From contig QNQO01000680.1 of assembly GCA_003290165.1 (NCBI GenBank), positions 62,001-126,000 of the forward strand: a stretch of 64,000 nucleotides of DNA, in the 5' to 3' direction. The DNA comes from Berberis thunbergii. Lineage: Eukaryota > Streptophyta > Magnoliopsida > Ranunculales > Berberidaceae. A program made the translations under genes and the position numbers. The notes beneath the pieces are model-generated. The model saw only the letters and a list, made by a program, of their open reading frames with translations, was not told the DNA's origin and searched no databases. Positions 21,643 through 33,922 of the stretch are shown here, piece after piece; positions within the stretch are counted from its first letter, which is position 1; the number at the start of each line of letters is the position of its first letter.

Positions 21643-24340
21643 ATGGCGGATGCAGTTATTGGGCTGCTTGCTGAGAATATCAACTCCCTTATCCAGAGGG
21701 AATTTGGATTAACCTGGGGCGTTGAGGAAGACATAAACAGGCTTGCTAGCTTACTCTCAACCATCCAAGCAGTCCTCCAGGATGCTGAAATGAGAGAATT
21801 TACTGAAAAATCAATTGCAAATTGGTTGACAAAGCTGAAAGATACGGCCTATGATGTCTTGGATGAGTGGCTCACTTATGCAGCTATGCTCCAGATGGTA
21901 TTTGTGCATTGTCTTGTTTAAGCCCAAATCATATCAAACTTCGCCATTGCATAGCAAGAAAAGCGAAAAGTATCATAACTAGATTGGAAGAGATTGCAGG
22001 AGAAAGATTGAAGTTTCATTTGAATCCAGGTGTCGCACAAACTGCACTCCAGATTTATAAGAGCCGAGAAACTGTGTCTACTACTGAAGATGTGGTTTAT
22101 GGGAGAGATGCAGACAAAGAAAAGATAGCAAATTATGTTGCTTAGCAATGTCAGTCGTGTAGAAGATGTATCAGTTTCGTCCATACTTGGCATTGGTGGG
22201 CTAGGAAAAATCACTTTGGCTCAATTTGTATACAAAGATCAAAGAATAGTTGAGCATTTTGATGCCCAGATATGGGTTTGTGTTTCTACTGATTTTGAAA
22301 TGAAGAATCTTATCAGAATGATGTTGGAATCTTTAACTCTCCAGGCCTGTAATTTGAAAGATTTAGATCCTCTCGAACGTAAGCTTCAAGGAAAACTGAA
22401 GGGGAATAGGTTCTTACTAGTGTTGGATGATGTATGGAATGAGAATCCAGAAAAATGGCATAGACTGAAATCTTTGCTTGCATGTGGAGCTAAAGGAAGT
22501 TAAATCCTCGTGACTACTCGTCTAGTAACAGTAGCATCCATTGTGGGAACCTCCTCACCATACTGTTTAACATTTCTATCAGAGGAGGATTGTTGGTACT
22601 TGTTCAAGGGACATGCTTTTGGTGTGGGTAAGGAAGAGAACGCAGACTTGTCAGAGATTGGAAAAAAAATTGTGAAGAAATGTGGTGGTGTGCCTTTGGC
22701 CGCAAAAGCTCTTGGAGGTTTGTTGTTCTCTACAAGAGAAGTGAATGACTGGTTGCAAGTGGAAGATAGCGAAATTTTGGAACTCCCTGAAGTAGAAGTA
22801 AATGACATTCTACCTTCTTTGAGGTTGAGTTACAAGTATTTGCCATCAAACAAGAAGCAATGTTTTGCTTCTTGTTCTATATATCCAAAAGACTATGAAA
22901 TGAAGAAAGAAGAGTTAATTCATTTGTGGCTGACTAATAATTTTTTGCAATCTGATGGGAGGATGGAGTTGGAAGACGTTGCAAAATAAAGTCTTCATCG
23001 AGCTGCTGCGAAGGTCTTTCTTCCAAGTCATCAAGACAAATGAATTTGGTGATATTGAAACATGTAAGATGCATGACCTCATGCATGATCTTGCGTGCTT
23101 GGTATTGGTAAATGAATGTTGTGTTCTGAATGCTAACAAGGGAGATAAATTTCCTAAAGGCATCAGACACGGATCATCATTGAGCGATTCAATTGCAGCA
23201 ACAGAATTGTTTAAAGCAGCAGGACAATCTAATATAGTGCTACGTACACAACTTTTACTCGGTTCTTACCGAGAGTGCTATGAGTTTACTCATATAAATT
23301 TGAATAAATTGTATTCCCTACGAGCACTTGATTTGAGTGAAACTGGAGTTACATTGGTTCCAAGTTCAGTAGGGAAGATGATACATCCGAGGTACCTAAA
23401 TCTTTCAGAGACCAACATTGAATCCTTACCTGAAAACATTTGCAATTTGAAGACTTTGCAATCCTTGAAACTCAGAAACTGTAGGAATCTTGAGAAGTTG
23501 CCAAAACACATATGAGCAAGTTGAGTAGCCTTAGGCATCTAGACATCAAGGGATGCTGTGAGCTAGCTGAAATGCCAATGGGGATAGGGGATGGGGATAT
23601 GGCAATTGACTCAAGTCCAGACATTGAGCTTCTTTGTGGTGAGTAAGAGGGGAAGCCATATTAGAGAAATTGGCCTACCATCCGGGCCACGGGTGTGGGG
23701 TTTTTTTATCTTAAAAGACCTTACTGCTATTAGGGAGTGGATCACTTTCTTATAAACCTCAGTGACAACTTCACCTTACTTGATGTGGAACTATTCAAGT
23801 CAAGTCCATCCCAACAAAATCACCTTGGAGGAGATATAGAAATAAAAGGACTTTAAAATGTGAGAAATGTTGAAGTGGCCAAAGAAGCAAATTTGTTTAC
23901 AAAGCCAAATATAACCTCATTAACATGATCTTCTGGGAAAGTGGCGTACTTTCTTCATCAGGTGGAGGAAGTGCAGATGCAAAGGAATTGCAAGAAAAAG
24001 TGTTGGAGGGCCAAACCCAAATTTAAAGGCATTGGTCGTATATTGGTTCAAAGGTTTTGTCCTGCCTAGTTGGATGGGAAAGTTGCAGCATGCAGTTGAA
24101 ATCGAGCTTAAATTTTGCTTCAATTGTGTACGTCTGCCTTCACTTGGGAAACTACCCTTCCTCAGGGTCTTAACTATATCGGCTATGAATTCTGTAAAAT
24201 GCTTGGGAGACGATTTTTACGGCAAGGGAGTTGTTGTTGGAGGAGGAAGTGCTGCTAATGCTATTCAAGGCTGCTGCTCCAGCTGGTTTCTTTCGTTACA
24301 AAAACTCTTGATCGATGGGATGGATGCTCTGGAGGAATGA
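21643..24340 (+). pseudogene. CC-NBS-LRR (CNL) disease-resistance gene relic
   Basis: CNL proteins sense pathogen effectors in the cytosol. Order seen: a coiled-coil N-terminus starting MADAVIGLLAENI at 21643, with WGVEEDINRL and the LKDTAYDVLDEW stretch; P-loop GIGGLGKIT at about 22189; kinase-2 LLVLDDVW (about 22415); RNBS-B ILVTTR (about 22504); GLPL-type GGVPLAAKALGG (about 22684); RNBS-D CFASCSIYPKDYEM (about 22861); MHD motif MHDLMHDLA (about 23070); then leucine-rich repeats fading out by about 24340. Breaks: frame losses near 21890, 22135 and 22980; stops at 22501 and 23513; and several more in the LRR part. The P-loop has Ile where the first Thr of GKTT belongs, which should itself weaken nucleotide binding. 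Probably single-exon, like many RGA-type CNLs. Not expected to be functional. Confidence 0.93.
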
Positions 24341-25343
24341 TTGTCGCCAGCATCATTATCATCATAAGAAGAAAACCACCAAAGAACAACACAAGTATTC
24401 CCTTGCCATAAAGAGTTGACCATTAGGAAGTGCCCCAAGTTGAAAGCAGTTCCTTGTTTACCTTGTGTGCAAAATATCAGGGATCCTTCTTCGAATAAGA
24501 AGGAATGAAGAAGAAGAAGAAAGATCGGCTGATCGAACCTCTGATTGAACTTGATCGAACCGCTGATCGAACCTGATTGAACCTCTGACCTGATCAAGAA
24601 GGAACTCTGATTGAAGAAGGAACCCTCTGATTGAATAAGAAGAAACCCTCTGATTGAACCCCTGATCGAAGATACTGTGTAAGAAGTGTGGAGATTCCGA
24701 AGAAGTTCTGATCGAATAAGACGAAGCAGGTAGGTGTGTGATTTGAACCCTTGCGATTTGAACACTGATCGAAGAAGTTCTGAACCTCAGTGAACACTGA
24801 TCGAAGAAGAAATCTCCTCCTCTCTGGTTTATGTTTGATCGAACCTGATTGAAGAACCTCTCGCTGTGATTTTTCTCTCGCTCAACCTGATCGAAGAACC
24901 TGATCGAGGAACCTCTCGCTGTGATCGAAACCTCTGATCGAATCATTGTAAATCAACCGCTTCTCTATTGTCGCCCATGGCTTCCCTCCTCAAAACGGGA
25001 GGTTCCGAAGATTGAATGTGAAGAAGGTCAAAGAGGAAGTCGAATCTTAAACCCTAACCCTAGTTGAGCCGACCGAAGACAAACTCCTACTTCTACATAG
25101 AAATCATAAGACAAACTCCGACCGAAGCAGAAGAACATCTCACGGTGAATTGTTGATTGAGATCCATCGATGTAGAGTGAATCGATGGAATCTCTCGCTG
25201 CTTATTGAGTCAGAACCTCTCTCTGGTTCTTTGTTTATGTTTCTGTTTAAAAAAAAAAGGGTAGAGTTTATCTTCTCTGGCTGTCGTGAGTACAACTTTG
25301 ATTCTTTCTATGGCGGTTCGAGATTTCTCTTTGAACATCGCTC
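24341..25343. repeat. Degenerate GATCGAA / GATTGAA tandem repeat and flank
   Basis: Between about 24505 and 24960 the words CTGATCGAA, CTGATTGAA, CCTCTGA and GAAGAAG recur at irregular 10-40 bp spacing, a scrambled minisatellite. The rest up to the second copia fragment has no gene. It may be the decayed 5' part of that element or a separate repeat. Confidence 0.6.
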
Positions 25344-27876
25344 ATGGCTGGCGGTGCCAACGCTGCTCAAACAGGTTCTTCTGGGGCAGGAGTGACTGAG
25401 ACAAATGAATCTCCACTGCCCGGGCTGAATACCACCCAGTGGCAGACACTTCTCCAAATGCTGGGCGGGTCAAAATTCACAACGACCGATAAGATGATTG
25501 GTAAGCCTTGGATTATTGACACGGGAGCTTCGAATCACATGACTGGCACGATCGGGGATCTCCGTGACTTAAGGGAGATTGCTCAATGTCCCGTGGGATT
25601 GCCAGATGGGAGTAGCGTTATCGTCACTAAAGAGGGGACGATCCTTCTTGACAGAAATTTCTGTTTGCAAAATGTTCTTTATGTGTCAGGGCTAACTTGC
25701 AATTTAATTTCTGTGTCGCAATTGACTGATCACTATAACTGTTTTGTCCAATTCACTAATGATCTGTGTGTTATATAGGACCGCACTTCGAGGATGCTGA
25801 TTGGTGCGGGTGAACGACGCGATGGACTCTATTACTTCCGAGAGCTGCCACAGATTCACGCAATAAAGGCCAATAGTGTGGTGTCTCTTGATCTATGGCA
25901 TCAGCGACTGGGTCATCCATCTCTACAGGTAACAAAGTTAGTTCCCGAAGTAAGTTTTAGTGAAAAGAAAAATCGCTTGAATAAAAACTGTGACGTCTGC
26001 CAAAGGACAAAGCAAAGTAGATATAAGTTTCCTGTTAGTGAACATAAAGCTTTGACTATTTTGAACTTATTCACACTGATTTATGGGGACCTTATAGAAC
26101 AACTTCTTCTTGTGGTGCTTCTTATTTCTTGACCATTGTTGATGATTTTTCCCATGCTGTATGGATTTACTTACTTGTTGATAAGAAAGAGGTCTCTCAC
26201 ACTCTTCAAATGTTTTTCTCGATGGTTAAGAAACAATTTGATAAAGAGGTAAAAATTTTGCGGAGTGATAATGGCACTGAATTCACTTGCCTGCGACAAT
26301 ATTTTCTTGATCATGGGATTGTTTTTCAAACATCTTGTGTGGGAACACCTCAACAGAATGGGCAGGTTGAACGGAAACACCAACATATTTTGAACGTCGC
26401 TCGGGCGCTGCGTTTTCAGGGTTCTCTTCCTATTGAGTTTTGGGGAGAATGTGTGTTGACGGCTGGATACTTGATAAATAGGACTCCCTCATTGGTCTTG
26501 AATGGGAAAACACCTTATAATGTCCTATATGGCAGCTCACCCACTTACGATCATTTGCGCATTTTTGGGTCCTTGTGTTATGCGCATGTGCAGACAGGGG
26601 ATAAGTTTGCCAGTGGAAGTCGAAGGTGCGTCTTTGTTGGGTACCCTTATGGAAAAAAAGGGTGGCGTTTGTATGACTTGGAGAAACGAGATTTCTTTGT
26701 TTCTCGTAATGTTGTATTCTCGAAAGGAGTTTTTCCCTTTGCAGATAATTTTAATTTAGACCATGATGGTCTGCCGAATATCGAGGCGGTTCTCGAGGAC
26801 TTTGAGTAGACATCTACGCCTGTTTTGAGGGGGGTGCCGAGGGGTTTGTACAGCCGGATGGGGCTGCTGGTTAGCCGGCACGTGTCGAGGAATTTGTTCA
26901 GCCAAATAGGGCTGCTGGGCAGTCTGCATGTGCCGAGGATGGAGCAAATGCTGGTGCCGAGGCGTTTGTACAGCCGGATGAGGCTGCTGAGCAGCCGATT
27001 TGTGTGAACCAGGAGGACAATCAGGAAGATGTGTTGGGCAGGGGTCAACGCAGAAGGCAAGCCTCGGTACGACTCCGTGATTATGTTACTCATACCATTC
27101 GGAAAATGAGTCCATCCGTACCAGCTTCACCCGTACCACGACATTCCTCAGGTACACCCTATCCTATAGTACATTATGTTAATTGTGATAATTTTTCTAT
27201 GCGACATAGACATTTTCTTGCAGCCTTGACAACAAATCGGGAACCTGTGTGCTATTCTGAGGCCGTGAAAGACAGTCGCTGGCGGGATGCCATGCGACGA
27301 GAAATCGAGGCCCTTGAGATTAATGAAACCTAGGTTGTAGCAGAATTGCCACCAGAAAAGAAAACTCTAGGATGCAAGTGGGTATACAAGATCAAGTATA
27401 ATTCTGATGGTACCATTGAGCGATTGAAGGCTCGGCTGGTTATTCTTGGAAATCATCAAATTGAAGGAATTGATTATACAGAGACATTTGCTTCAGTAGC
27501 TAAGATGGTTACAGTGCGGGTCTTTCTTGCCGTTGCAGCTGCCATGAATTGGGAAGTCCATCAGATGGATGTTCATAATGCATTTCTACATGGTGACCTT
27601 ACAGAAGAGGTATACATGAAGTTACCACCCGATTTTCAGGTGGGGACTTCCGGGAAGGTGTGCAAGCTTAGGAAATCATTATATGGGCTGAAGCAGGCAC
27701 CCCGGTGCTAGTTCGCTAAACTGTCAACTGCTTTGCAGAATTATGGTTTTCAGCAATCTTATTCAGATTATTCTTTGTTTACTCTACAGAGAGGTGTGGT
27801 TCAGCTCAGTGTCCTTGTTTATGTCGACGACCTTATCATCTCTGAACGTAATCCGGTTGATATACAGAAATTCACA
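25344..27876 (+). mobile_element. Truncated Ty1/copia pol fragment (no LTRs)
   Basis: Order: a short linker from 25344; protease core DTGASNHM near 25518; integrase zinc-binding part (about 25895-26010) and catalytic core (26129-26809) with SDNGTEF and TPQQNGQVERKH; a linker; then reverse transcriptase from about 27346 through YVDDLIIS near 27820. RT stops abruptly at about 27876; RNase H and the 3' LTR are missing. Gag and the 5' LTR are also absent. Stops at 25776, 26807, 27331 and 27709, plus a frame break near 26070, make it non-functional. Sequence differs clearly from the 12.7-17.6 kb element, so it is another copia lineage. Confidence 0.92.
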
Positions 27877-27893
27877 TGTTTTAATAGATGTTC

Positions 27894-28017
27894 ATGTTAA
27901 TGCAGATTTGAGAACAATGTTGAAGAGGCAGGAACCAGAGCAATATTATATTGCTGATTTACTAATGCGAAAAAATACAACTCCCCTGAAACCATCTACT
28001 CTAAATGTGCAAAATAG
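27894..28017 (+). other. Orphan exon-like segment next to the copia break
   Basis: Directly after the truncated RT comes TTAATGCAG (acceptor-like), an open stretch of about 120 bp, and AG/GTGAGA (donor-like). A matching acceptor TTTGCACAG lies at about 28090. The open frame includes LKRQEPEQYYIADLLMRKN. I do not recognise the protein. It could be a piece of the pre-insertion gene or a captured host exon. Confidence 0.3.
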
Positions 28018-29668
28018 GTGAGAACATAGTACAATGATTGCTACTTTGTTTTGTGAATCCTATGTCTCCTGATTCATATATCCCCTGATTTGCACAGGTT
28101 GGAGAGTACCTTTTGGAGTAGAGTTCAATCTTGCAGCAGAGTTCGGCAGTAATATGAAATCATGGACTTCTTCTGTTCTTTTAGGCATACAAGCATATGC
28201 ATACCTTTTTCTAATTGTCTAATTATATGAATGGGTGAATGAAACATTAATGCATGTTTTGAGCATCAAATTCATGTTTATCAAATAGGATTAAGATCTG
28301 TACTCTTCCATTGGCTTTATGTAAAAGAGCTGAACATGCAATAGTGAATTGTTTTTACTTGTCGGCAACAATGTTAGACATTTAGTTGATATATCTTACC
28401 GTGGTTTGTAGTCCTGCTCATTTTCATTTCAAAATACCATTATATTGGATAAGAAACTTTAGCTTGATATAAGAAATTTTGTTTCTTATATTTTTCGGTT
28501 TATATTGGATCAACTTACTTTCTTATTTATTTAATAATTTCTTTCAATCTGTTTTATTAATGATTCAAAGTCCATAAGCCATCAATCCTTAATAGATTTT
28601 TTTTTCAGAGGCTAGTTTTGCTTTGGTTCTGATAATATTCACATCATATATTCATCTATTCTATTTATAGATTAATTGAACAATCTTCAATCTCAAGTTT
28701 TCAAATACAAAAATGACTGTTTATAAGCAAGAGAAGAGAAAAGAAGATAATTTGAAAATAAGATAGACTCAATTACAAGAAAGAGAGAGAGATAAATTTG
28801 AAAATATCCATAATTGATCCTTAAAGTTCACTGAATTGCATATGCAAATCTAATTGAAGCAATCGATACATACAAAAATGATTTATATGTTCATGAAAAA
28901 TTCATTTTACAAATTTTAACACCCCATAAGAAGTTCAAACCCTTCCATCAAGCATTCAACAATGAAGGTATTGGTAGCCAATGTTGGAAGCCGGGGCAAT
29001 GCCATGTATGAGAAGCATTGCAGAAATACAAAAATTCCCAGTGATAATTCATGCCGAGAAACCAATGTGCTCGTTATCTAAACACTTGGCCAATAGTTGG
29101 AAATCTTTTCTGTCTTTTGCTTTGCTTGCATGTTTGAGTCCTTGAGCTACATTGCTGGCTCCCTTAAGAACTCATATGTAGGTTGGGTCCGAAAGTTTTG
29201 TGTAACTTTTTTAAATTAAATTCAATGATGGTTTATATCTCCATGTATCATTGATCAACTTCCAATTCATTACACAATATCGATTAATGGCCTATTAAAT
29301 CCAGAGGAAGAGCAACAAATATCTCATGAGAAAATACCGGATGAAGATCTCATAGTAAGTGCATCGACGCAAGACTATCATGAAGAGGAAGTCAAACAAG
29401 ATATGGATGATGATTTCTAACAAAAATAAATTATGTATCCTTCACTCATGTATTTCTCTTATTGACCTTTCAAATCTCATCCATGTTGTAGCTCATAAGG
29501 TACTTCGAGATATACAGTTCGAAATCAAGACAACCAGGAAACAACATGCTACTTTAGATAAATGACTCTCTTAAGAACTTGATTCAATTAATTTATTATT
29601 TTGATATTTTGTATTAAGTTTATATCTCTCTGCTTTGGTCATGGATGACGAGACATTTGTAAGAAGAT
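28018..29668. other. Intergenic DNA, no clear gene
   Basis: A+T-rich. An open, acidic stretch at about 29283-29418 (with NPEEEQQISHEKIPDEDLI) could be a transposase scrap, but it is too short to assign. Confidence 0.35.
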
Positions 29669-30505
29669 GTACCTTGGTGCATATTATTTGCAGATGATAT
29701 TGTCTTAATTGATGAGACTAATAAAATTTTAGGTCAAAAATTAGATAGGTGGCGTGAGGCTTTAGAAAGTAAGGGTTTTAAAATTAGTTGTTCGAAGACG
29801 GAGTATCTAGTGTGCAACTTTGGTTGTGAATTTCAAGGGATGAGTAATGCAATTGAGATCGAAGGTGTGAAGGTCACAGAGACATAGTGTGAGACTTTTC
29901 GATATCTAGGATCTATAATTCAAAAGAATGTGGCTATTGGAGAAGATGTAGACCATAGGATTAAAGCTGGTTGGCTGAAATGGAGAATGATGTCAGGAGT
30001 ATTATGCGATAGAATGGTGACTGCAAAGCTAAAAGGGAAATGTTGTAAGACAATCGTTCGACTAGCCATGCTATACGATTCAAAATGTTGGGCTACTATG
30101 GGACAACATACACATAAGATGGCAGTAGCAAAAATGCGTTTGTTAAGGTGGATGTGTGGTAAAACTCGTAAGGATAAAATTATGAATGAAATAATTATAA
30201 GATACTTAGGTGCGCCTATAGAGGACAAAATTAGATAAAGACGTTTAACTTGGTTTGCTCACATGCGGAGGAAACCAAGCACGGCTCCAATTAGAAAATG
30301 TTTAGATTGACAAATTAATGGAGGGTGTAGAAGAAGGAGACGACCGTTGAAAACTTGGATGAAAGGCGGCGAATGAAGACATCACTGGGCTTGAATTATG
30401 CGAGGATACGTAATAAGACCGCATTGCTTGGAGAACCAAAATCCATGTCACCGATTCCGAAAATATCGAAAATGAGCTTTGATGATGATGATAATATTTT
30501 ATATT
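29669..30505 (+). mobile_element. RTE-type LINE fragment (C-terminal reverse transcriptase)
   Basis: From about 29669 the frame reads [12 protein letters not shown], the FADD catalytic core of a non-LTR reverse transcriptase. It continues through SKTEYL, FRYLGSII, KMRLLRWMCGKTRKDKI and the LTWFAHMRRKP segment typical of plant RTE elements. Stops at 29886, 30236 and 30307 break it. The 3' end runs into GATGATGATGATAAT, the short-repeat tail typical of RTE. It is 5'-truncated, as non-LTR copies usually are. Confidence 0.85.
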
Positions 30506-32248
30506 AATTATTAAATAACAGAAATATTAAATTATGCCTATAAAACACAATTGATTTCATGAAGTTTTGTTAAATGTCAGATGTTAGTAATTATTGGGAT
30601 ATCAGTTTAGAGAGGTTAGACTTTAGATGAAACCTTATAATCTCATCATGCAAATCACAGCAATCCATGATTTTTTGCGGTTTACTAAGATGGTGTCTGT
30701 TTGGTTGCTAAGATTTAGAGGGGTGTATTAAGTTCAAGTTAAGGAGTATATTTCGGAGTTTTAACCTCGTCCATCGATTAATCGAATGAGATCCAAACTG
30801 GACTGTGTATGTTTGAGACGGGATTTGCAGTGTTTTAATCTCAATCATAGAGTGTTTAATTCTTCTAGATTTATAGTAGATATGTAGAGATGTTTGACAT
30901 GAAACACATCTCTTCCAAATGGGTATATACATATATTCTCAACCAATGGATGAGATGAAAGGTACTTCTTAGGTGCATTCTTCGGGTGAACTATAGCTCT
31001 GAACTCCAAATTTAAGGAGTTTCTTTTATAGTATAGATAATTTCTACACATTATGAGTTGATCGGTTTAAATCAGTTTTTGAATGTGGAAAATTGAAACT
31101 TATAGTTTTTAAGAACCGAATATTCAAAATAATCGAACTGAACCGACTAATTCGGTTTGGTTTGGTCAATTTATTCGGTTTTTTGAACGACCCTAGAAAT
31201 TACAAATATTACTGCTTTCTTTTGCTTTTTTCATAGTTGTAAGGTGCGGAATGCTGCATTTTCAGACAATTTGTTGGTAAGGGAGAAATCGTATTGGGCA
31301 TGGAAGAGAGATACAAACATACAACTTCAAAGCACATAGAAAAGAAGGCTATACATAGCAAGGTTACACGTTCCAGAAGGCTACTACATTGCAAGGTTAC
31401 AGGTAGCACAAAACATCGACATAGGGTCATAAATTTACCGTATAACTACTAACACCCCTATACTTACAACTACCTATGCTTTTTAGACGAACTTCAGTTG
31501 GATTATTCAACTATAAATACATGGTAAGTAGGTTCATACAACAGAAGCTAGAGAGCAACCAATAAGAAAGTAAAGAATACAAACACAATGTCCCCCAGAA
31601 AAGATATCCTTTGTCGAAAGATCTTTGAGCCAAACCAGCACATACGAAAGCTTACATTAACCTCCATGACTTGAACTTGCTATGAAACTTTTATATTTGT
31701 AAAGCTTCCTAGTCAAGTTCAAGCATTGGTGATTTGAATTTTGACAATTGGAGCTAGCTATATTCACCAGGGATATTTCTGGTTTTAAAGGAAAACCACT
31801 CCCATGAAGATGGGCTTGATAGGCTTATTTTGGTTGACATTCTATTGGTTACTCCGTGAACGAGTTTCCAGTCTATGGCTGGACCTTTACGGCATTACAT
31901 GCCAATGGCTTCATCTCCACCAATAGGAAAATTGTTTCGCTTAAACTGACTCTCTCCTCACATAACGCCTTTGTTTGGACAATGATTCATGGTCGTATTT
32001 TGACAATAAACAAGCCAACAATAAGGGAATTAATGTGCAACACACCTATGGTGTGGTCTGTGTAAGCAAGAAGACGAGTATCAATCCATTGCAAGACCTA
32101 TGATTATTTGTTGTAATCTCTACTATTACAATGCATGCTCCCCTTGAGCATTTTCAAAGGATCCCCCGAATAGCCAAAAAAACTATTTTGGTGATCCATA
32201 TGAGGAAAAACTTTGCTCCAATGGATTTCCCATTTAAACCCCATTTTA
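30506..32248. other. Intergenic DNA, no gene seen
   Basis: A+T-rich. Short open frames on either strand have no recognisable motifs. Confidence 0.5.
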
Positions 32249-32251
32249 ACG

Positions 32252-32284
<33 letters not shown>

Positions 32285-33327
32285 GAAATTGGGATGGTGC
32301 CCCATTTTATTCATTTAAAAATCAAAACGCCCGAAGGCTACGTGACTGACCCTATAGGGTTAACTAAAAGGCCGAAACAAAATCTCACAAAAGATAGAAT
32401 TCACCAAAAACAAACCTAGACAAAGAACTCAGTCTTTGTACCTATAGTTTTCTTTCCTAGTTCTATTAGATTTTCGGGGACAACTGCTGATAACTTTGGT
32501 GTAACGCCTCATCTTTTTTTCTGACATAGCTCCTAAATCCCAATCACTTTTTGCTGCCTGTGGACCTAGCTCAGCTTCTGAGTTGACTTCATCACTATCC
32601 TCGCTAGTCATTTCGAGTGTATCGATTTTCGGCAGTCGAAGTTGCCCATTTTCTTTGAGGAGAGATATAGCCTTATTAAAGTTGTCGCTGATTCGTTGAT
32701 AATCCGGGGAATTTTTGATACCGTATTTGTCAAAACGTCTCTTGAACCCGATCACAGCCTGAAGATCATCATTGTTCTCTGGGGTGATACAGAGCGCTGC
32801 TATGGAGCCAGGAGCCGGGTTGAGGCAAGCCGCATCCTCGGCCTTGGTGCGGGGCGCTGGTTGGGGCGAGGCCATGGCCTCTGTCTTGGTGTTTGCATCC
32901 CTCGGCCTCCCTGAATCGGCATGCATCACTTTATCGCTTGCCGTGTCTCGCGGTGCTACCACAAGAATATGCTTAGCAAGGTGATTGCTAGTGTCTCCTG
33001 AGTCGACAATATCCTCCTGTAGCAACGACTGTGCTTGTGGACCAATCACATTCTCAATCTTCGAAACTGTATACCCTGCCTCCAAGAGGCAATCCTCTGT
33101 AGATTCTGGTACAACCGCGGCACTGTCAAGAGCCATTGCCGTACACACTAGCGGCTTATCCTCTTGAGCACCCTCATTTTCATCGATATTCTCGATAAGT
33201 GATTCGAATTTGTTTGACAACATCACCGTTGTCGGAGCGGTGGCCACTGGCATCTTATCCCCAAATTCCTCGTTAATCTCCACACCCGTGTCATTTTTTA
33301 CACCACTCGTACCCACGTTTTCTCTTT
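32249..33327 (-). mobile_element. Retroposon with poly(A) and 13-bp target duplication
   Basis: The 13-bp word ACGTTTTCTCTTT occurs at 32249-32261 and 33315-33327. Between them, on the minus strand, lie a 5'-truncated open frame, a 3' UTR of about 145 bp and a poly(A) tail (the T run at about 32260-32284). That arrangement is the signature of LINE-machinery (target-primed) insertion. The 3' UTR is related to the scrap at 19617-19705, so the element is a repeat family and not a one-off processed pseudogene. Confidence 0.82.
32429..33316 (-). CDS. Open frame inside the retroposon, ORF1-like C-terminal piece, unknown function
   Basis: An open frame of about 295 codons starts at the insertion junction with no ATG of its own and ends at 32429. 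It is acidic and Ala/Pro/Ser-rich. It contains LSNKFESLIE, a phrase resembling the tail of plant L1 ORF1 proteins, and ends in a basic stretch (KKMRRYTKVISS then RKSNRTRKENYRYKD). No nuclease or reverse transcriptase is present. Being open over 0.9 kb suggests a recent insertion. L1 ORF1 origin is inference; expression is unlikely without a promoter. Confidence 0.5.
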   Translation of the reverse strand: MGTSGVKNDTGVEINEEFGDKMPVATAPTTVMLSNKFESLIENIDENEGAQEDKPLVCTAMALDSAAVVPESTEDCLLEAGYTVSKIENVIGPQAQSLLQEDIVDSGDTSNHLAKHILVVAPRDTASDKVMHADSGRPRDANTKTEAMASPQPAPRTKAEDAACLNPAPGSIAALCITPENNDDLQAVIGFKRRFDKYGIKNSPDYQRISDNFNKAISLLKENGQLRLPKIDTLEMTSEDSDEVNSEAELGPQAAKSDWDLGAMSEKKMRRYTKVISSCPRKSNRTRKENYRYKD

Positions 33328-33922
33328 GTTCTTCCTATATTTGGCGACATCCATTCCATCCCAAAATCTTAATAAATATAAAGAAAAATAATTTTTCTTC
33401 ATTCTTTGTCCTCAAATCAAATAAATTTAAATAAAAAATTTCAAAAACTATGGAAAATATATTAAAATAATGATGAAAAAAATAACATGAGGAATGTAGT
33501 TTGAGTGATGAAGAAATATGAGACCCCTAAAATTAGCTTTCGTTTAAAATAAGGAAAAATTTTAGCTTTTACCCTTAGAGATGCTTTTACAACAATAACG
33601 TGTCTCCAATTTCAAATTTTCCAAAATGCCCTTCTTTATCTTAACTAATTACAAATTAAACCTACATACCACAGTGGTATATATTTATCTTCAACTTAAT
33701 TTTTGGATTATGAAAAATGCCTTTCCAATTTTATAATATTTAAAAAGAAAAATCAAAATGTGGTAAAAATGACAATAAGGGTGTTTATATATTTAAACAA
33801 AAAACACTATTATAATTTTTTAAACTTTTGCCCTTCCAAATTTAAATTATTTATGATTAAACTCAGCTCCTCTTAATTTCTATTAATCATACTTAAATTT
33901 CTAATATAATTTATGAATAATT
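33328..33922. other. A+T-rich spacer, no gene seen
   Basis: Very A+T-rich DNA between the retroposon and the promoter-proximal foldback. No open frame or motif of note. Confidence 0.5.

Noticed and set aside
29283..29418. Acidic open stretch resembling a transposase tail
   Set aside because: Too short, without flanking domains or inverted repeats to support a call.
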